From the NCBI GenBank assembly GCA_964371655.1, contig CAYJOD010000028.1, forward strand, positions 1-64,000: a stretch of DNA of 64,000 nucleotides, written 5' to 3'. Position 1 is the stretch's first letter. Every line of letters starts with the position of its first letter. Positions 9,468 to 17,816 of the stretch are shown piece by piece. The DNA is from CAZGSN01 sp964371655. Its GTDB lineage: Bacteria > Desulfobacterota > Binatia > HRBIN30. The notes below the pieces were generated by a model. That model was not told the origin of the DNA. It did not search any database and was given only the letters and a program-made list of their open reading frames with translations. The position numbers and the translations under genes were made by a program.

Positions 9468-9818
9468 CGCAGCCTCCTGAAGCTTCGCCCTCCGTGCGGA
9501 GGTTCCGAGCGATTTTGCCATTGTAGCACGACCTGTCAAAGCCGAGAGTGTCGGGGTTCGATTCGGGGGTGGGTAAGTTTGATTGTCATTCCGAGCGGAA
9601 GCGAGGAATCTCGTGTAGGTCGGTCGTCGCGATTGTCGCGCAGCCCGGAAGATTCCTCGCCACGGAAGTGTGGAATGCTCGGAATGACCAGTGGATCAGG
9701 GATCAAACTGACCCACCACCTTCGATTCGGAGTAGATCGAGGCTTCAAGACCTCGGGCCTGAAGCGTAAGGTTGCTGCGGTGCATGCGTTTTGAAATAAC
9801 CTGTTAAGGGGGGAAGCC
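9468..9818. other. gap: no gene, carries a palindromic repeat
   Basis: Divergent intergenic region between the CBS gene and the large secreted protein. It holds the TCATTCCGAGC-type inverted repeat described separately and a hairpin GAGGCTTCAAGACCTC near 9750. Promoters for both flanking genes must be here but none stands out. Confidence 0.5.
9585..9688. repeat. TCATTCCGAGC-type inverted repeat
   Basis: Left arm GTCATTCCGAGCGGAAGCG with GAGGAATCT, right arm AGATTCCTCG and GGAATGCTCGGAATGAC, about 104 bp in all. This is a palindromic repeat type I know from many unrelated genomes. It lies upstream of the large secreted protein gene. Confidence 0.65.
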
Positions 9819-12047
9819 ATGTCGGGACTCCGTTGCCGCGAAAGGTTCGTGTCTGTGCAATTCTTCACAAGTTCTCTTTCCCGTCGCGCCTGCCAGCCAT
9901 TGGTTTGTTTCAAGGCGCTGCTAGGCGTCGCCATGATCGGGCTAGTCGCCGCCTCGCCCGCAGCGGCGCTGCCGGCGTGCACGGCCGCCGATATTGTCGG
10001 ACAGGATCCCGGATGTGCGAGCGGCTCCGACCCGTGCGTGATTGCGCTCGACTTCGAAGTCGGCGACGGGTGTACGCTGGACTTCGGAACCCGGTCGGTG
10101 ACGGTTGCGACATCAGCGGTGATTTCCGCCGCGGTCGGCGCCGAACACGTAGGAGTGATCACTATCAAGGCGGCAGACCTGACGGTTGCCGGCATCATCA
10201 GCGCGACCGGCACGGGGAGCACGGGACCACAGTCGCACGCCGGAACCATCAATGTCGTCACCACCGGGAACGTGTCCGTTGATAGTTCCTCCGCTGTCGG
10301 TCGCATCGACGTGTCCCATGGCGCCGTGACTGGCAGTATCCAGATCACCGCCGGCGGTTCGGTGAACATCAAAGGGCGCATTGCGGCCGATGGGCAGGGC
10401 GTCGTCAGCGCGGGTAATATCGAAATCGACGCCGGTGGCGACATCGTGTCGACGTCCACGAGCTTTATATCCGCCGCCGGTACAACCAATCAGGGTGCGG
10501 GCGGCGACATCGCCCTGTATGCGAACGGGGCGGTACGGCTCGGCGCGTCCATCTTCGTGAGCGGCACCGACGGAGGCAGCGTAACCATCGACACCAGCGC
10601 TCAGGTAGAAGTCGCCGGTATCGTCGCCTCGGGAAGCGCCGGCGGCGACGGCGGTGACGTCGACATCACGTCGGGGGCTGGGGTTCGTGTCTTTGGGCCA
10701 ATTCTTGTGCGAGGATCAAACTCCGCCGACGGCGGTGGCTCCGGTGGCGTCGTTGGCATTGATGCTCTGGACGGAGACATCTCCATCGAAGCCAATGTCG
10801 ATGCCGGCAGCGGGGTGGATGGCATCGCCGGAGACATGGACTTGCAAGCCAGCGCCGCCCTGACCATCGCGCCAAACATCAACGTTGCGGCGGCTGGAAT
10901 CGGTGGCGAAAGCTCCGGCGGAACCATCTCCCTGGCCGCAGCCACGATGCTGGTGCAAGGCACGGTGGACGCCCGCGGATATATCGAGGGTGGTTCCGTC
11001 GATATATCGAGTACCACACAGATTCGCTTGGACGGCGACGTGCGCGCCGATGGCTTCTTGACGGGATCGTTTGGCGGAGACGTGACGATCGAGGCCGGCG
11101 CGAGGCTGAACGGACACGTGAGCGGAACGGCGGCGCTCGTCGTAACCGGAAGCATCGACGTCGGAGGTGGAGGCTGCAGTACAACCCTTGGTTGTGGCTT
11201 CGGCGGCAGCGCTACTCTTGAAGGTTGTGAAGTGCGTATCGAAGCCAGCTCGATGATTTCGGCACGTGCCGCGACCGGCGGGGCAATCGGCATCACGGCG
11301 CACCGAACTCTGACGGTCGACGGCAGCATCGACGCGACGCAAAACGGTTCAACCGGCACCAACGGCAGTGTGTCTCTGACCTACCCGCTGATGAGTCTCT
11401 CCCCGGCAGACGGTGGCGACGTGTCCCCTGCTCCTGCGCGCTCTCCGATGTCACTGTGTTCTTCTGCCGATCAAACCGACTGTTTGATTCCGTGCCCGGT
11501 GTGCGGCAATGGCGCTGTCGAGTACCCCGAGAGCTGCGATCTCGGTGACGTCGTCAACTGCGACGGCTGTTCCGCCTTTTGCGAGCTGGAAGATAATTGC
11601 AGCGACGGACGGGTCTGCACCATCGACCTCTGCGATCCAGTCAAGGGTTGCTACTCGGTACCGGCACCTACCCCCTGCGTCGAGCCGCCGACTCCCACTC
11701 CGACGATAACTCCGACCGGCACCGAGACTCCGACGATCACCCTCACACCGAGGGAGTCGTACACCCCGACCGTGACATCGACACTTCCGCCATCGCCGAC
11801 GACGACGCTGACGGCGGCCATAAGCGTCACGGCGACGCCGACACCGTCCGCGTCGCCAACGCGTTCCCCAACTCCCGGGCTCCTCGGAGATGCGAGCTGC
11901 GACCACCGCATTTCGGCCGCGGACTTCGTCGCGCTGGTCATGGCGATCGACGCGCAGCGCACGGTGTGCGGCGCCGACGTGAATGGCGATGGGAGCGTCG
12001 ACAGCGAAGATCTTGCGGCCCTGCAACGGCTCTTGTTCGGCGACTGA
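9819..12047 (+). CDS. large secreted repeat protein with Cys-rich and dockerin-like C-terminus
   Basis: A 742-residue exported protein. The signal peptide has a long basic n-region and a core LLGVAMIGLVAASPAAALP. Residues about 60-540 are Gly/Ser/Thr/Asp-rich imperfect repeats of the form IDAGGDI, VTIDTSAQVEV, GTISLAAATM, likely a beta-helix as in filamentous adhesins. Then comes a Cys-rich motif (CGNGAVEYPESCDLGD, with DGCSAFCELED) of the DUF4215/myxococcal type, a Thr-Pro linker (TPTPTITPTGTETPT), and a C-terminal segment GDASCDHRISAADFVAL plus VNGDGSVDSEDLAAL, two Ca-binding dockerin-like loops. The start ATG follows AAGGGGGG. It probably acts at the cell surface; function is inferred only from architecture. 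Confidence 0.82.
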   Translation: MSGLRCRERFVSVQFFTSSLSRRACQPLVCFKALLGVAMIGLVAASPAAALPACTAADIVGQDPGCASGSDPCVIALDFEVGDGCTLDFGTRSVTVATSAVISAAVGAEHVGVITIKAADLTVAGIISATGTGSTGPQSHAGTINVVTTGNVSVDSSSAVGRIDVSHGAVTGSIQITAGGSVNIKGRIAADGQGVVSAGNIEIDAGGDIVSTSTSFISAAGTTNQGAGGDIALYANGAVRLGASIFVSGTDGGSVTIDTSAQVEVAGIVASGSAGGDGGDVDITSGAGVRVFGPILVRGSNSADGGGSGGVVGIDALDGDISIEANVDAGSGVDGIAGDMDLQASAALTIAPNINVAAAGIGGESSGGTISLAAATMLVQGTVDARGYIEGGSVDISSTTQIRLDGDVRADGFLTGSFGGDVTIEAGARLNGHVSGTAALVVTGSIDVGGGGCSTTLGCGFGGSATLEGCEVRIEASSMISARAATGGAIGITAHRTLTVDGSIDATQNGSTGTNGSVSLTYPLMSLSPADGGDVSPAPARSPMSLCSSADQTDCLIPCPVCGNGAVEYPESCDLGDVVNCDGCSAFCELEDNCSDGRVCTIDLCDPVKGCYSVPAPTPCVEPPTPTPTITPTGTETPTITLTPRESYTPTVTSTLPPSPTTTLTAAISVTATPTPSASPTRSPTPGLLGDASCDHRISAADFVALVMAIDAQRTVCGADVNGDGSVDSEDLAALQRLLFGD

Positions 12048-12179
12048 TCTCGGTGCGACCGGGGGGCATCGGACGCCTGACCGCGCCTTGGGTGGGCCGG
12101 CCGCCTTTCGCCAGCTCTTCCACCCCGGTTGCGGTTCAGCGACATACGGGCTAGCCGAGCGCATCGAGAAGGATCGCCA

Positions 12180-12998
12180 ATGGACTACAAGCAGATCATC
12201 TATGAAGTCAGCGACCGCATCGCGACGATCACCCTGAACCGACCCGACAAGCTCAATGCGTCGACGCTACGCATGAGCGCCGAGGTTCGGCATGCGTGCT
12301 TTGCGGCAGAGCGCGATGACACCGTGCGCGTCATCATCATCACCGGCGCCGGCCGCGGCTACTGCGCCGGGGCCGACATGAATCTGCTGCAAGGGATTCA
12401 GCGCGGCGAAGGGGTCGTCATGGACGATGTCCTCGCCACCGACTATCCGCCCGCGTTCCCCGCGGCGTTGCGCGGCGAATACGCCTATCCAATGGGTCTG
12501 TCGAAGCCAGTGATCGCCGCCGTCAACGGCGTCGCCGCCGGGCTCGGTCTTTCCTACATGCTCTACTACGACATGCGCATCGCTTCCGATCGCGCCCGCT
12601 TCGGCACCGTGTTCTCGCGGCGCGGCCTGGTCGCGGAACATGGCAGCGCCTGGCTCCTGCCCAGGCTCATCGGCATGCACAACGCCTGCGACCTGCTCTT
12701 CTCCGGACGTCTCATCAGCGCCCCGGAAGCGTTGCAGATGGGTTTGGTCAATCGCGTCGTGGCACACGATGACCTGATGCCAGTGGTGCGTGAGATCGCC
12801 ACCGAGATGGCAACGCTGTGCTCGCCGCGCTCGATCCGCGTCATGAAACAGCAGCTGTACGGCGCGCTGTGCGCGGAGCTCGGTGCCGCCATCAACGTCG
12901 CCGATCGCGAAATGGTCGCCAGCTTTGCCGCCGCAGACTTCAAAGAAGGCGTGTTGTCCTTCATGGAGAGGCGGAAGCCACAGTTCAGTGGGCAATAG
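12180..12998 (+). CDS. enoyl-CoA hydratase/isomerase family protein
   Basis: Crotonase-fold protein of 272 residues, acting on acyl-CoA thioesters in the cytoplasm. Landmarks: ITLNRPDKLNAST near the N-terminus, the first oxyanion-hole region GAGRGYCAGADMNLL, and the second, KPVIAAVNGVAAGLGLSYML. The Glu pair of classical enoyl-CoA hydratases is not obvious; the position after the second loop reads YYDMRIASDRARFGTVFSRRG with LVAEHGSAW, so it could be a hydratase or isomerase. The ATG at 12180 follows AAGGATCG; the longer frame from 12129 has no support. Fits the several acyl-CoA dehydrogenases in the window. Confidence 0.92.
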   Translation: MDYKQIIYEVSDRIATITLNRPDKLNASTLRMSAEVRHACFAAERDDTVRVIIITGAGRGYCAGADMNLLQGIQRGEGVVMDDVLATDYPPAFPAALRGEYAYPMGLSKPVIAAVNGVAAGLGLSYMLYYDMRIASDRARFGTVFSRRGLVAEHGSAWLLPRLIGMHNACDLLFSGRLISAPEALQMGLVNRVVAHDDLMPVVREIATEMATLCSPRSIRVMKQQLYGALCAELGAAINVADREMVASFAAADFKEGVLSFMERRKPQFSGQ

Positions 12999-13102
12999 GA
13001 CCGCGCCCGGATACGTCGGCCGCAGTCGCGAGACCCTCGACATGTTGCCGCATCCACGTCTCGGCGCTTGCAAAGACCTTGCGGCGACGCATCCTCCACA
13101 CC

Positions 13103-13176
13103 TCGGTGCGCAGGGCGCACCCTACAAAGAAACTAGGGCAATCGGTGCAGGCTGTAGGGTGCGCCGCGCGCACCGA
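13103..13176. repeat. TCGGTGCGC inverted repeat
   Basis: Left arm TCGGTGCGCAGGGCGCACCC followed by TAC; right arm GTAGGGTGCGCCGCGCGCAC followed by CGA. The arms are 23 bp and each is itself partly palindromic. It sits between the enoyl-CoA hydratase and rhomboid genes; it is either a terminator or, more likely, a dispersed repeat. Confidence 0.6.
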
Positions 13177-13247
13177 TCGGGCAGGCAGCGCCGATCGAGT
13201 TCTTCACAGCCTCTCACCTTTCGCGCTTCACGCTTGACGTTCTGAAG

Positions 13248-14015
13248 ATGGTCATCCCTCTCGGTGATTCACCAAACCCGCGCGGTTTTTCGTTCGTCAA
13301 CCATGCGCTGATCGTCGCCAACATCGCCGTCTACGTGCTCATCAGCTTACCGCTGAGCACCACACCCGCAGATCGAAGCGATCCGACGCTCTCCGAGTAT
13401 GTAACGGTTATCTCGCGGACGAGCGGCTCCCGTGTCTCCCGAGAGACCTTGGTGGAGAACACGTCGGCATATGATCTGTTTATTTTCGAGCACGGCTTTC
13501 GGCCCTCTGCGCCCAACCCCGGCGCGCTCTTTGAGTCCCTCTTCCTGCACGCGGGCTTTGTCCATCTCTTCGGTAACATGTTGATCCTGTGGATCTACGG
13601 CAACAACGTCGAGCATCGTCTCGGCCACGGCCGCTATCTGTTCGCCTACCTTGCCACCGGCGTGGCCGCGACCCTTTTCCACATGAGCTTCGCGGCGAGC
13701 TCGCCGATGCCCCTGGTCGGCGCCTCCGGTGCCATCTCCGGTGTACTCGGCTTCTACTTCCGTTGGTTTCCGCGCAACCGAGTACGACTCCTCGTCTTTC
13801 TGTTCCCCTTCCTCATGGACATCATCGAGATTCCAGCCCGCCTCGTGCTTGGCTTCTATCTGCTTGCCGACAACCTGCTGCCGTTCTTGCTCTCGTCGGC
13901 AACGGATGGCGGCGGAGTGGCCTACGGCGCGCATATCGGCGGTTTCGTCGCCGGAGTCATCGCCGCCTGGATTCTCGATCGCCGCGGCGCGCTCGTGATC
14001 GCCGAAGCACCCTGA
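13248..14015 (+). CDS. rhomboid-family intramembrane serine protease
   Basis: A 255-residue polytopic membrane protein. The catalytic dyad of rhomboid proteases is visible: Ser160 in the GASGAISG motif and His229 in VAYGAHIGGFVAG. The L1-type loop and HAGFVHLFGNMLILWIYGNN segment with conserved His/Asn residues precede it. These enzymes cut transmembrane segments of other membrane proteins. The first TM (NHALIVANIAVYVLISL) is followed by an extracytoplasmic insertion of about 70 residues. Substrate unknown. Confidence 0.93.
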   Translation: MVIPLGDSPNPRGFSFVNHALIVANIAVYVLISLPLSTTPADRSDPTLSEYVTVISRTSGSRVSRETLVENTSAYDLFIFEHGFRPSAPNPGALFESLFLHAGFVHLFGNMLILWIYGNNVEHRLGHGRYLFAYLATGVAATLFHMSFAASSPMPLVGASGAISGVLGFYFRWFPRNRVRLLVFLFPFLMDIIEIPARLVLGFYLLADNLLPFLLSSATDGGGVAYGAHIGGFVAGVIAAWILDRRGALVIAEAP

Positions 14016-14099
14016 CACCAACGGCGCGACACAATTTCACGGCGATCCGAGATCGGTGTCCGGCCACGAGGTTCACGAAGAAGAGACAAGGAAGAGACT

Positions 14100-14155
14100 A
14101 TTGAGGGTTGCGAAAGAACTAGAAACTCCGGCAGCCGCCGAAGAACAATCCACTA
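14100..14155 (+). repeat. dispersed VAKE-type repeat, copy 1
   Basis: This 55-bp stretch is almost the same as 28498-28552 (shared blocks GTTGCGAAAGAA, TAGAAA, TCCGGCAGC, GCCGAAGAA, AATCCAC). Here it lies between genes and could be read as VAKELETPAAAEEQST; at the second site the same phase is part of a reading frame (VAKEIENPAAAEEEST). It is either a mobile repeat or the scrap of an old gene end. Confidence 0.6.
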
Positions 14156-14198
14156 GGCTCCCTTGATCGTCTGAACCCGAGCGGATAGGAGGCGGCAC

Positions 14199-15287
14199 AT
14201 GCAGCGGCTCATCGATGCATGGTTCGAGCTCGGGCGCGGCGATCCCCCGCGGCGATACTGGGCGCGCACACATGACGGCTGGCGCATCGCCTTGTACCGC
14301 TACCTGCCGCGGCGCGGCGCGCATCGCACCCCGGTGGTCCTGTGTCATGGGATGTCGTCGAACCGTTGGGACATGGATGGCCCGGACGGAGTCTCGCTGG
14401 CGCGCCATCTACGCCGCTACGGTTACGATGTCTGGGTGATCGAGCTGCGTGGCGCCGGACGTTCGACGCGGCCGACGTGGTTCAACGGCAAGCGCTACAA
14501 CTGGACCTTCGAAGACTACGTCACCCACGATGCACCCGCGGCCCTGCAGGTCGTGCTGCGCGAAACCGCGGCCAAGCAGGTGCACTGGGTCGGGCATTCC
14601 ATGGGCGGCATGATCGCCTACGCCTTGCTGATGACGCCCATGCACAAGAAGATCGCCAGCGCCGTGACCCTCGGATCGCCGACGATGAGCGAGGTCGGAC
14701 ACCCGGTGCTGGATTTCGGTCTGCCCTACCGCTGGCTGCTGCGCTACCTGCCGGCGCGCGTGCCGATTGGGCTCGGCGCCCGCCTCGGGGCGCCGCTGGC
14801 GCCGCTGTTGGAGTACTGGTTGCGCGGCAGCATCAAGGAGCTGGGCTGGCATGCGGGCAACGCCGATGTACCGCTGCTGCGTGCGCTGATGCTGACGGCG
14901 GTGGACGACCTACCCCTGTCGCTGCTGCGCGAGTTTGCGCGCTGGTATGACAACAAGACGATGAGCGACCGCTACTCCATGTTCGACTTCACCGACCACC
15001 TCGAGAGAATCACCACCCCGCTTCTGATCGTCGCCGGCAGCAAGGACGGTCTGACGCCGGCTCGTGACCTCGAACGCGTCTACTCCCGCGTCGCCTCGGC
15101 CGACAAGCAGTTTCGCGTCATCGGTACCGCGTACGGCTGCGAGCGCGACTACTGCCACGCCGATCTGGTTCTCGGCCGCTATGCACCGATCGACGTCTAT
15201 CCCCTGGTCACGCAATGGCTCGACGAGCATCGCGATCTATCGCCGCGCCGCCGCAGCCGCGCCACACTCCGCGCGGTAAACGCTTAG
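14199..15287 (+). CDS. alpha/beta hydrolase
   Basis: A 362-residue alpha/beta-hydrolase-fold protein. The nucleophile elbow GHSMGG follows KQVHWV, an oxyanion loop HGMSSNRWDMD is near residue 50, the acid is likely in AGSKDGLTP and the catalytic His near DYCHADLVLG. Its layout resembles PHA-synthase-like or triacylglycerol-lipase-like hydrolases. Start ATG at 14199 is supported by AGGAGG seven bases upstream. The next gene starts 12 bases after the stop, suggesting an operon with the hydroxyacid dehydrogenase. Substrate unknown; cytoplasmic, as no signal peptide is seen. Confidence 0.88.
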   Translation: MQRLIDAWFELGRGDPPRRYWARTHDGWRIALYRYLPRRGAHRTPVVLCHGMSSNRWDMDGPDGVSLARHLRRYGYDVWVIELRGAGRSTRPTWFNGKRYNWTFEDYVTHDAPAALQVVLRETAAKQVHWVGHSMGGMIAYALLMTPMHKKIASAVTLGSPTMSEVGHPVLDFGLPYRWLLRYLPARVPIGLGARLGAPLAPLLEYWLRGSIKELGWHAGNADVPLLRALMLTAVDDLPLSLLREFARWYDNKTMSDRYSMFDFTDHLERITTPLLIVAGSKDGLTPARDLERVYSRVASADKQFRVIGTAYGCERDYCHADLVLGRYAPIDVYPLVTQWLDEHRDLSPRRRSRATLRAVNA

Positions 15288-15299
15288 TCGCCGGCCGCC

Positions 15300-16262
15300 G
15301 TGCCCTCGGTGCCGCAGATCGTCGTCCTCGACGCCCATACCTTGAACCCGGGCGACAACCCTTGGGATGAGCTGGCGCGCCTGGGTGAGCTGACCGTCTA
15401 TGACCGATCGCCCGTCGCGGTAATCGTCGAGCGTGCGCGGGAGGCTGAGATCGTCCTTACCAACAAGACCGCGCTTACCGCGGCGACGCTGGTGCAGCTG
15501 CCGCGCCTGCGTTTCATCTCCGTGCTGGCCACGGGGTACAACGTCGTCGACGTCGCTGCGGCGCGGGCGCGCGCGATTCCGGTGTCGAACGTTCCAGAGT
15601 ATGGCACCGACTCCGTCGCTCAGTATGTGTTCGCCTTGACGTTGGAGCTCTGCCTCCAGATTGGCGCGCACAGCGCCGCGGTGCGCGCGGGCGAATGGAT
15701 CCGGACACCCGACTTCTGTTTTTGGAAAAGTCCGTTGATCGAGCTCGCCGGCCTGATCATGGGCATCGTTGGTTGCGGCCGCATCGGGCGCCGCGTCGCC
15801 GCGCTGGCGCAGGCCTTCGGGATGCACGTGATCACGACCGGCCCGACGCGGCGCGAGCTTCCGTTCGGCGTGGTTTGGGTGAGTCGCGACGAGCTCTTCA
15901 CACAGGCGGATGTCGTGTCATTGCATTGCCCGCTGACGGCGGACAACCAAGGCTTCGTCAACGCCGGGCTGCTGCAGCGCATGAAGCCCAGCGCCTTCCT
16001 GATCAACACCGCGCGTGGCGCGCTGATCGATGAAGCCGCGCTCGCCGCCGCGCTCAATGCCGGGCAGATCGCCGGCGCCGGCCTCGATGTGGTGGCGCTC
16101 GAACCTATGCGTGCCGACAACCCGCTGCGCACGGCGCACAACTGCATCATCACCCCGCACATCGCCTGGGCTAGCCTGTCCGCGCGCCGCCGTCTCATGC
16201 AGGCCACGGTGCGCAACGTCGACGCCTTCCTCGCCGGAAAGCCGATCAACGTCGTGAGCTGA
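15300..16262 (+). CDS. D-2-hydroxyacid dehydrogenase (glycerate dehydrogenase-like)
   Basis: NAD(P)-dependent dehydrogenase of 320 residues, reducing a 2-keto acid such as hydroxypyruvate to the D-2-hydroxyacid. The Rossmann motif is GIVGCGRIGRRVA, the conserved catalytic Arg is in INTARGALIDEAAL, Glu in LDVVALEPM and His in ITPHIAWAS. The N-terminus (VVLDAHTLNPGDNPWDEL) matches the glycerate dehydrogenase branch. The start is GTG at 15300, close behind the alpha/beta hydrolase; an alternative GTG at 15309 is possible. A strong hairpin three bases after the stop ends the unit. Confidence 0.92.
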   Translation: MPSVPQIVVLDAHTLNPGDNPWDELARLGELTVYDRSPVAVIVERAREAEIVLTNKTALTAATLVQLPRLRFISVLATGYNVVDVAAARARAIPVSNVPEYGTDSVAQYVFALTLELCLQIGAHSAAVRAGEWIRTPDFCFWKSPLIELAGLIMGIVGCGRIGRRVAALAQAFGMHVITTGPTRRELPFGVVWVSRDELFTQADVVSLHCPLTADNQGFVNAGLLQRMKPSAFLINTARGALIDEAALAAALNAGQIAGAGLDVVALEPMRADNPLRTAHNCIITPHIAWASLSARRRLMQATVRNVDAFLAGKPINVVS

Positions 16263-16264
16263 GC

Positions 16265-16294
16265 GGTGGGGCAGGCCTCCGTGCCTGCCCCACC
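16265..16294 (+). terminator. terminator-like hairpin
   Basis: GGTGGGGCAGGC, loop CTCCGT, GCCTGCCCCACC: a perfect 12-bp stem directly after the dehydrogenase stop. No U-tract follows, so it may instead be another dispersed palindrome. Confidence 0.5.
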
Positions 16295-16333
16295 GGATCA
16301 CCAATCTCTTCGCATTCTCTTAAAGGTAAGCTC

Positions 16334-16367
16334 CCCTCCCCCGTGCCGCTTCTGGCACGGGGGAGGG
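16334..16367. repeat. CCCTCCCCCGTGCC palindrome
   Basis: CCCTCCCCCGTGCC and GGCACGGGGGAGGG flank the loop GCTTCT. It lies between two convergent genes (dehydrogenase and msrB). Confidence 0.55.
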
Positions 16368-16420
16368 TTCGGGTGGGGGCCGTAAGTACTCGGGCTGCGG
16401 CGCGATCGTCCCACAGAGAA

Positions 16421-16849
16421 CTACTTCTGCTTCGAGCCCTCGGCTTCCGACTCTTCCTTCGGCTCGAACTTCAACGACACCGAGTTGACGCAGTATCGCA
16501 GCCCGGTCGGCCGCGGGCCGTCGTTGAAAACGTGACCGAGGTGAGCGCCGCAGGCGTCGCAGTGGATCTCGACGCGCCGCATCGCCAGGGTCTGATCCTC
16601 CTGCGTGCCGACGCTATGTGGATCGAGCGGTTCAAAGAAGCTCGGCCAGCCGCTGCCGGATTCGAACTTGGTCTCGGAGCTGAACAGGGGGCTGCCACAG
16701 GCGACGCACAGGTATACGCCGGGCGCGTGGTGATCCCAGTGCGCTCCGGTGAACGCCGGCTCGGTGGCGTGGCCGCGACACACGGCATATTGCTCGGGCG
16801 TCAGCTGTTGACGCCACTCTTCGTCAGACTTTGTGACCTTTTTCGCCAT
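16421..16849 (-). CDS. msrB: peptide-methionine (R)-S-oxide reductase
   Basis: Repairs oxidised methionine by reducing the R-sulfoxide. The 142-residue protein has the zinc-binding Cys pairs C48/C51 (YLCVACGSPL) and C97/C100 (IHCDACGAHLGHV), the motif GSGWPSF, and catalytic Cys120 in LRYCVNSVSL. ATG at 16849 is preferred; an in-frame GTG at 16885 would add 12 residues. The tail EESEAEGSKQK is a short acidic/basic extension. No MsrA is beside it. Confidence 0.95.
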   Translation of the reverse strand: MAKKVTKSDEEWRQQLTPEQYAVCRGHATEPAFTGAHWDHHAPGVYLCVACGSPLFSSETKFESGSGWPSFFEPLDPHSVGTQEDQTLAMRRVEIHCDACGAHLGHVFNDGPRPTGLRYCVNSVSLKFEPKEESEAEGSKQK

Positions 16850-16960
16850 TCTCTTCTGGCTCCGCGCGCTTACTACTTTCTTCACCCAAAATTTCTGTGC
16901 TAAGTGGGTGTGGGGTTAGGCTAGGGTTGAGCGCGGTTATCCGCAACAGGACTTTGAAGA

Positions 16961-17734
16961 ATGTACGTTCGTTTTGAGGATTGGAACGTCGGGCAAGGGG
17001 GCCTGGCCGGGGCAGCGCCGGCATTCGATCTCATCGCCTCGCAGGAGGTCGCCCGCCGCATTCGTGCCCGCTACCGGCGCTGTTGGTTGAACGCGACCAA
17101 GGCGGTCCATCACCTTGGCGATCGCGCCGTGTACGCCGAGGGTTGGGCCGTCGTGAATCGGTACTCTCCGTACGTCATCGAACATGGTTGGTGCGAGATC
17201 GACGGCCGGGTCATCGATCCGAGCTACACGCCGTTCGTCACCGCCGGGTTCCAGCAGTTGGTGCCCCCCGTTGCCTACTTTGCCGGTCTGCGATTTTCAC
17301 GATCGCAGCTGAGCTCGATGCTGACGGCCCGGCGCTTACCACTGGCGTGGTCGTTTCAAGATCTACCGGAGTACGAGCGGGCTTTTCTGAGAGCCTGGCA
17401 GTTCGCGGCCGAGCGCAGCGAACACGCGCCGCTGCCGCCGACCACCGTAGTCCATTGTCGCTACGACGAGTTCGATGAGTTCATCGGCCGCCCGTCGCGC
17501 TGGGTCGGTCCCTATCGCATCGGGCCCGACGGCACTCGCTTGCAGGTGAATGCCAAGTACCGGCATTGGCTGATCCGCCAGCCGTTGCTGCTGCGCGATG
17601 TCCAGGACCTGCGCGGCAAGCGTCTGGGATGCCGTTGCGCTCCTCTGCCCTGCCATGGCGACGTCATCGCCGAGCTGGCCAATCTGATCAAAGCCAACGA
17701 CACCAATTCATTCGATGAAAACACGCCCGCCTGA
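16961..17734 (+). CDS. DUF4326-domain protein with extra N-terminal domain
   Basis: A 257-residue protein. The C-terminal part from about residue 165 (VVHCRYDEFDEFIGRPSRWVG then NAKYRHWL, and LRGKRLGCRCAPLPCHGDV) is a DUF4326 domain, common in phages and bacteria, with conserved Cys and His residues. The N-terminal 160 residues (CWLNATKAVHHLGD, AVYAEGWAVVN, EHGWCEIDGRVIDPSY) look like a separate domain that I cannot name. ATG at 16961 gives the whole fold. Its role is unknown. It ends 82 bases before the GH1 gene. Confidence 0.75.
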   Translation: MYVRFEDWNVGQGGLAGAAPAFDLIASQEVARRIRARYRRCWLNATKAVHHLGDRAVYAEGWAVVNRYSPYVIEHGWCEIDGRVIDPSYTPFVTAGFQQLVPPVAYFAGLRFSRSQLSSMLTARRLPLAWSFQDLPEYERAFLRAWQFAAERSEHAPLPPTTVVHCRYDEFDEFIGRPSRWVGPYRIGPDGTRLQVNAKYRHWLIRQPLLLRDVQDLRGKRLGCRCAPLPCHGDVIAELANLIKANDTNSFDENTPA

Positions 17735-17816
17735 TGGGCTTCCAGAATCCCGTTGTTCATTTCCCATTCTCGGTTTCGCATTTCTTCGGCGAACTTCTGA
17801 CTCGGGACAGTGGCGC

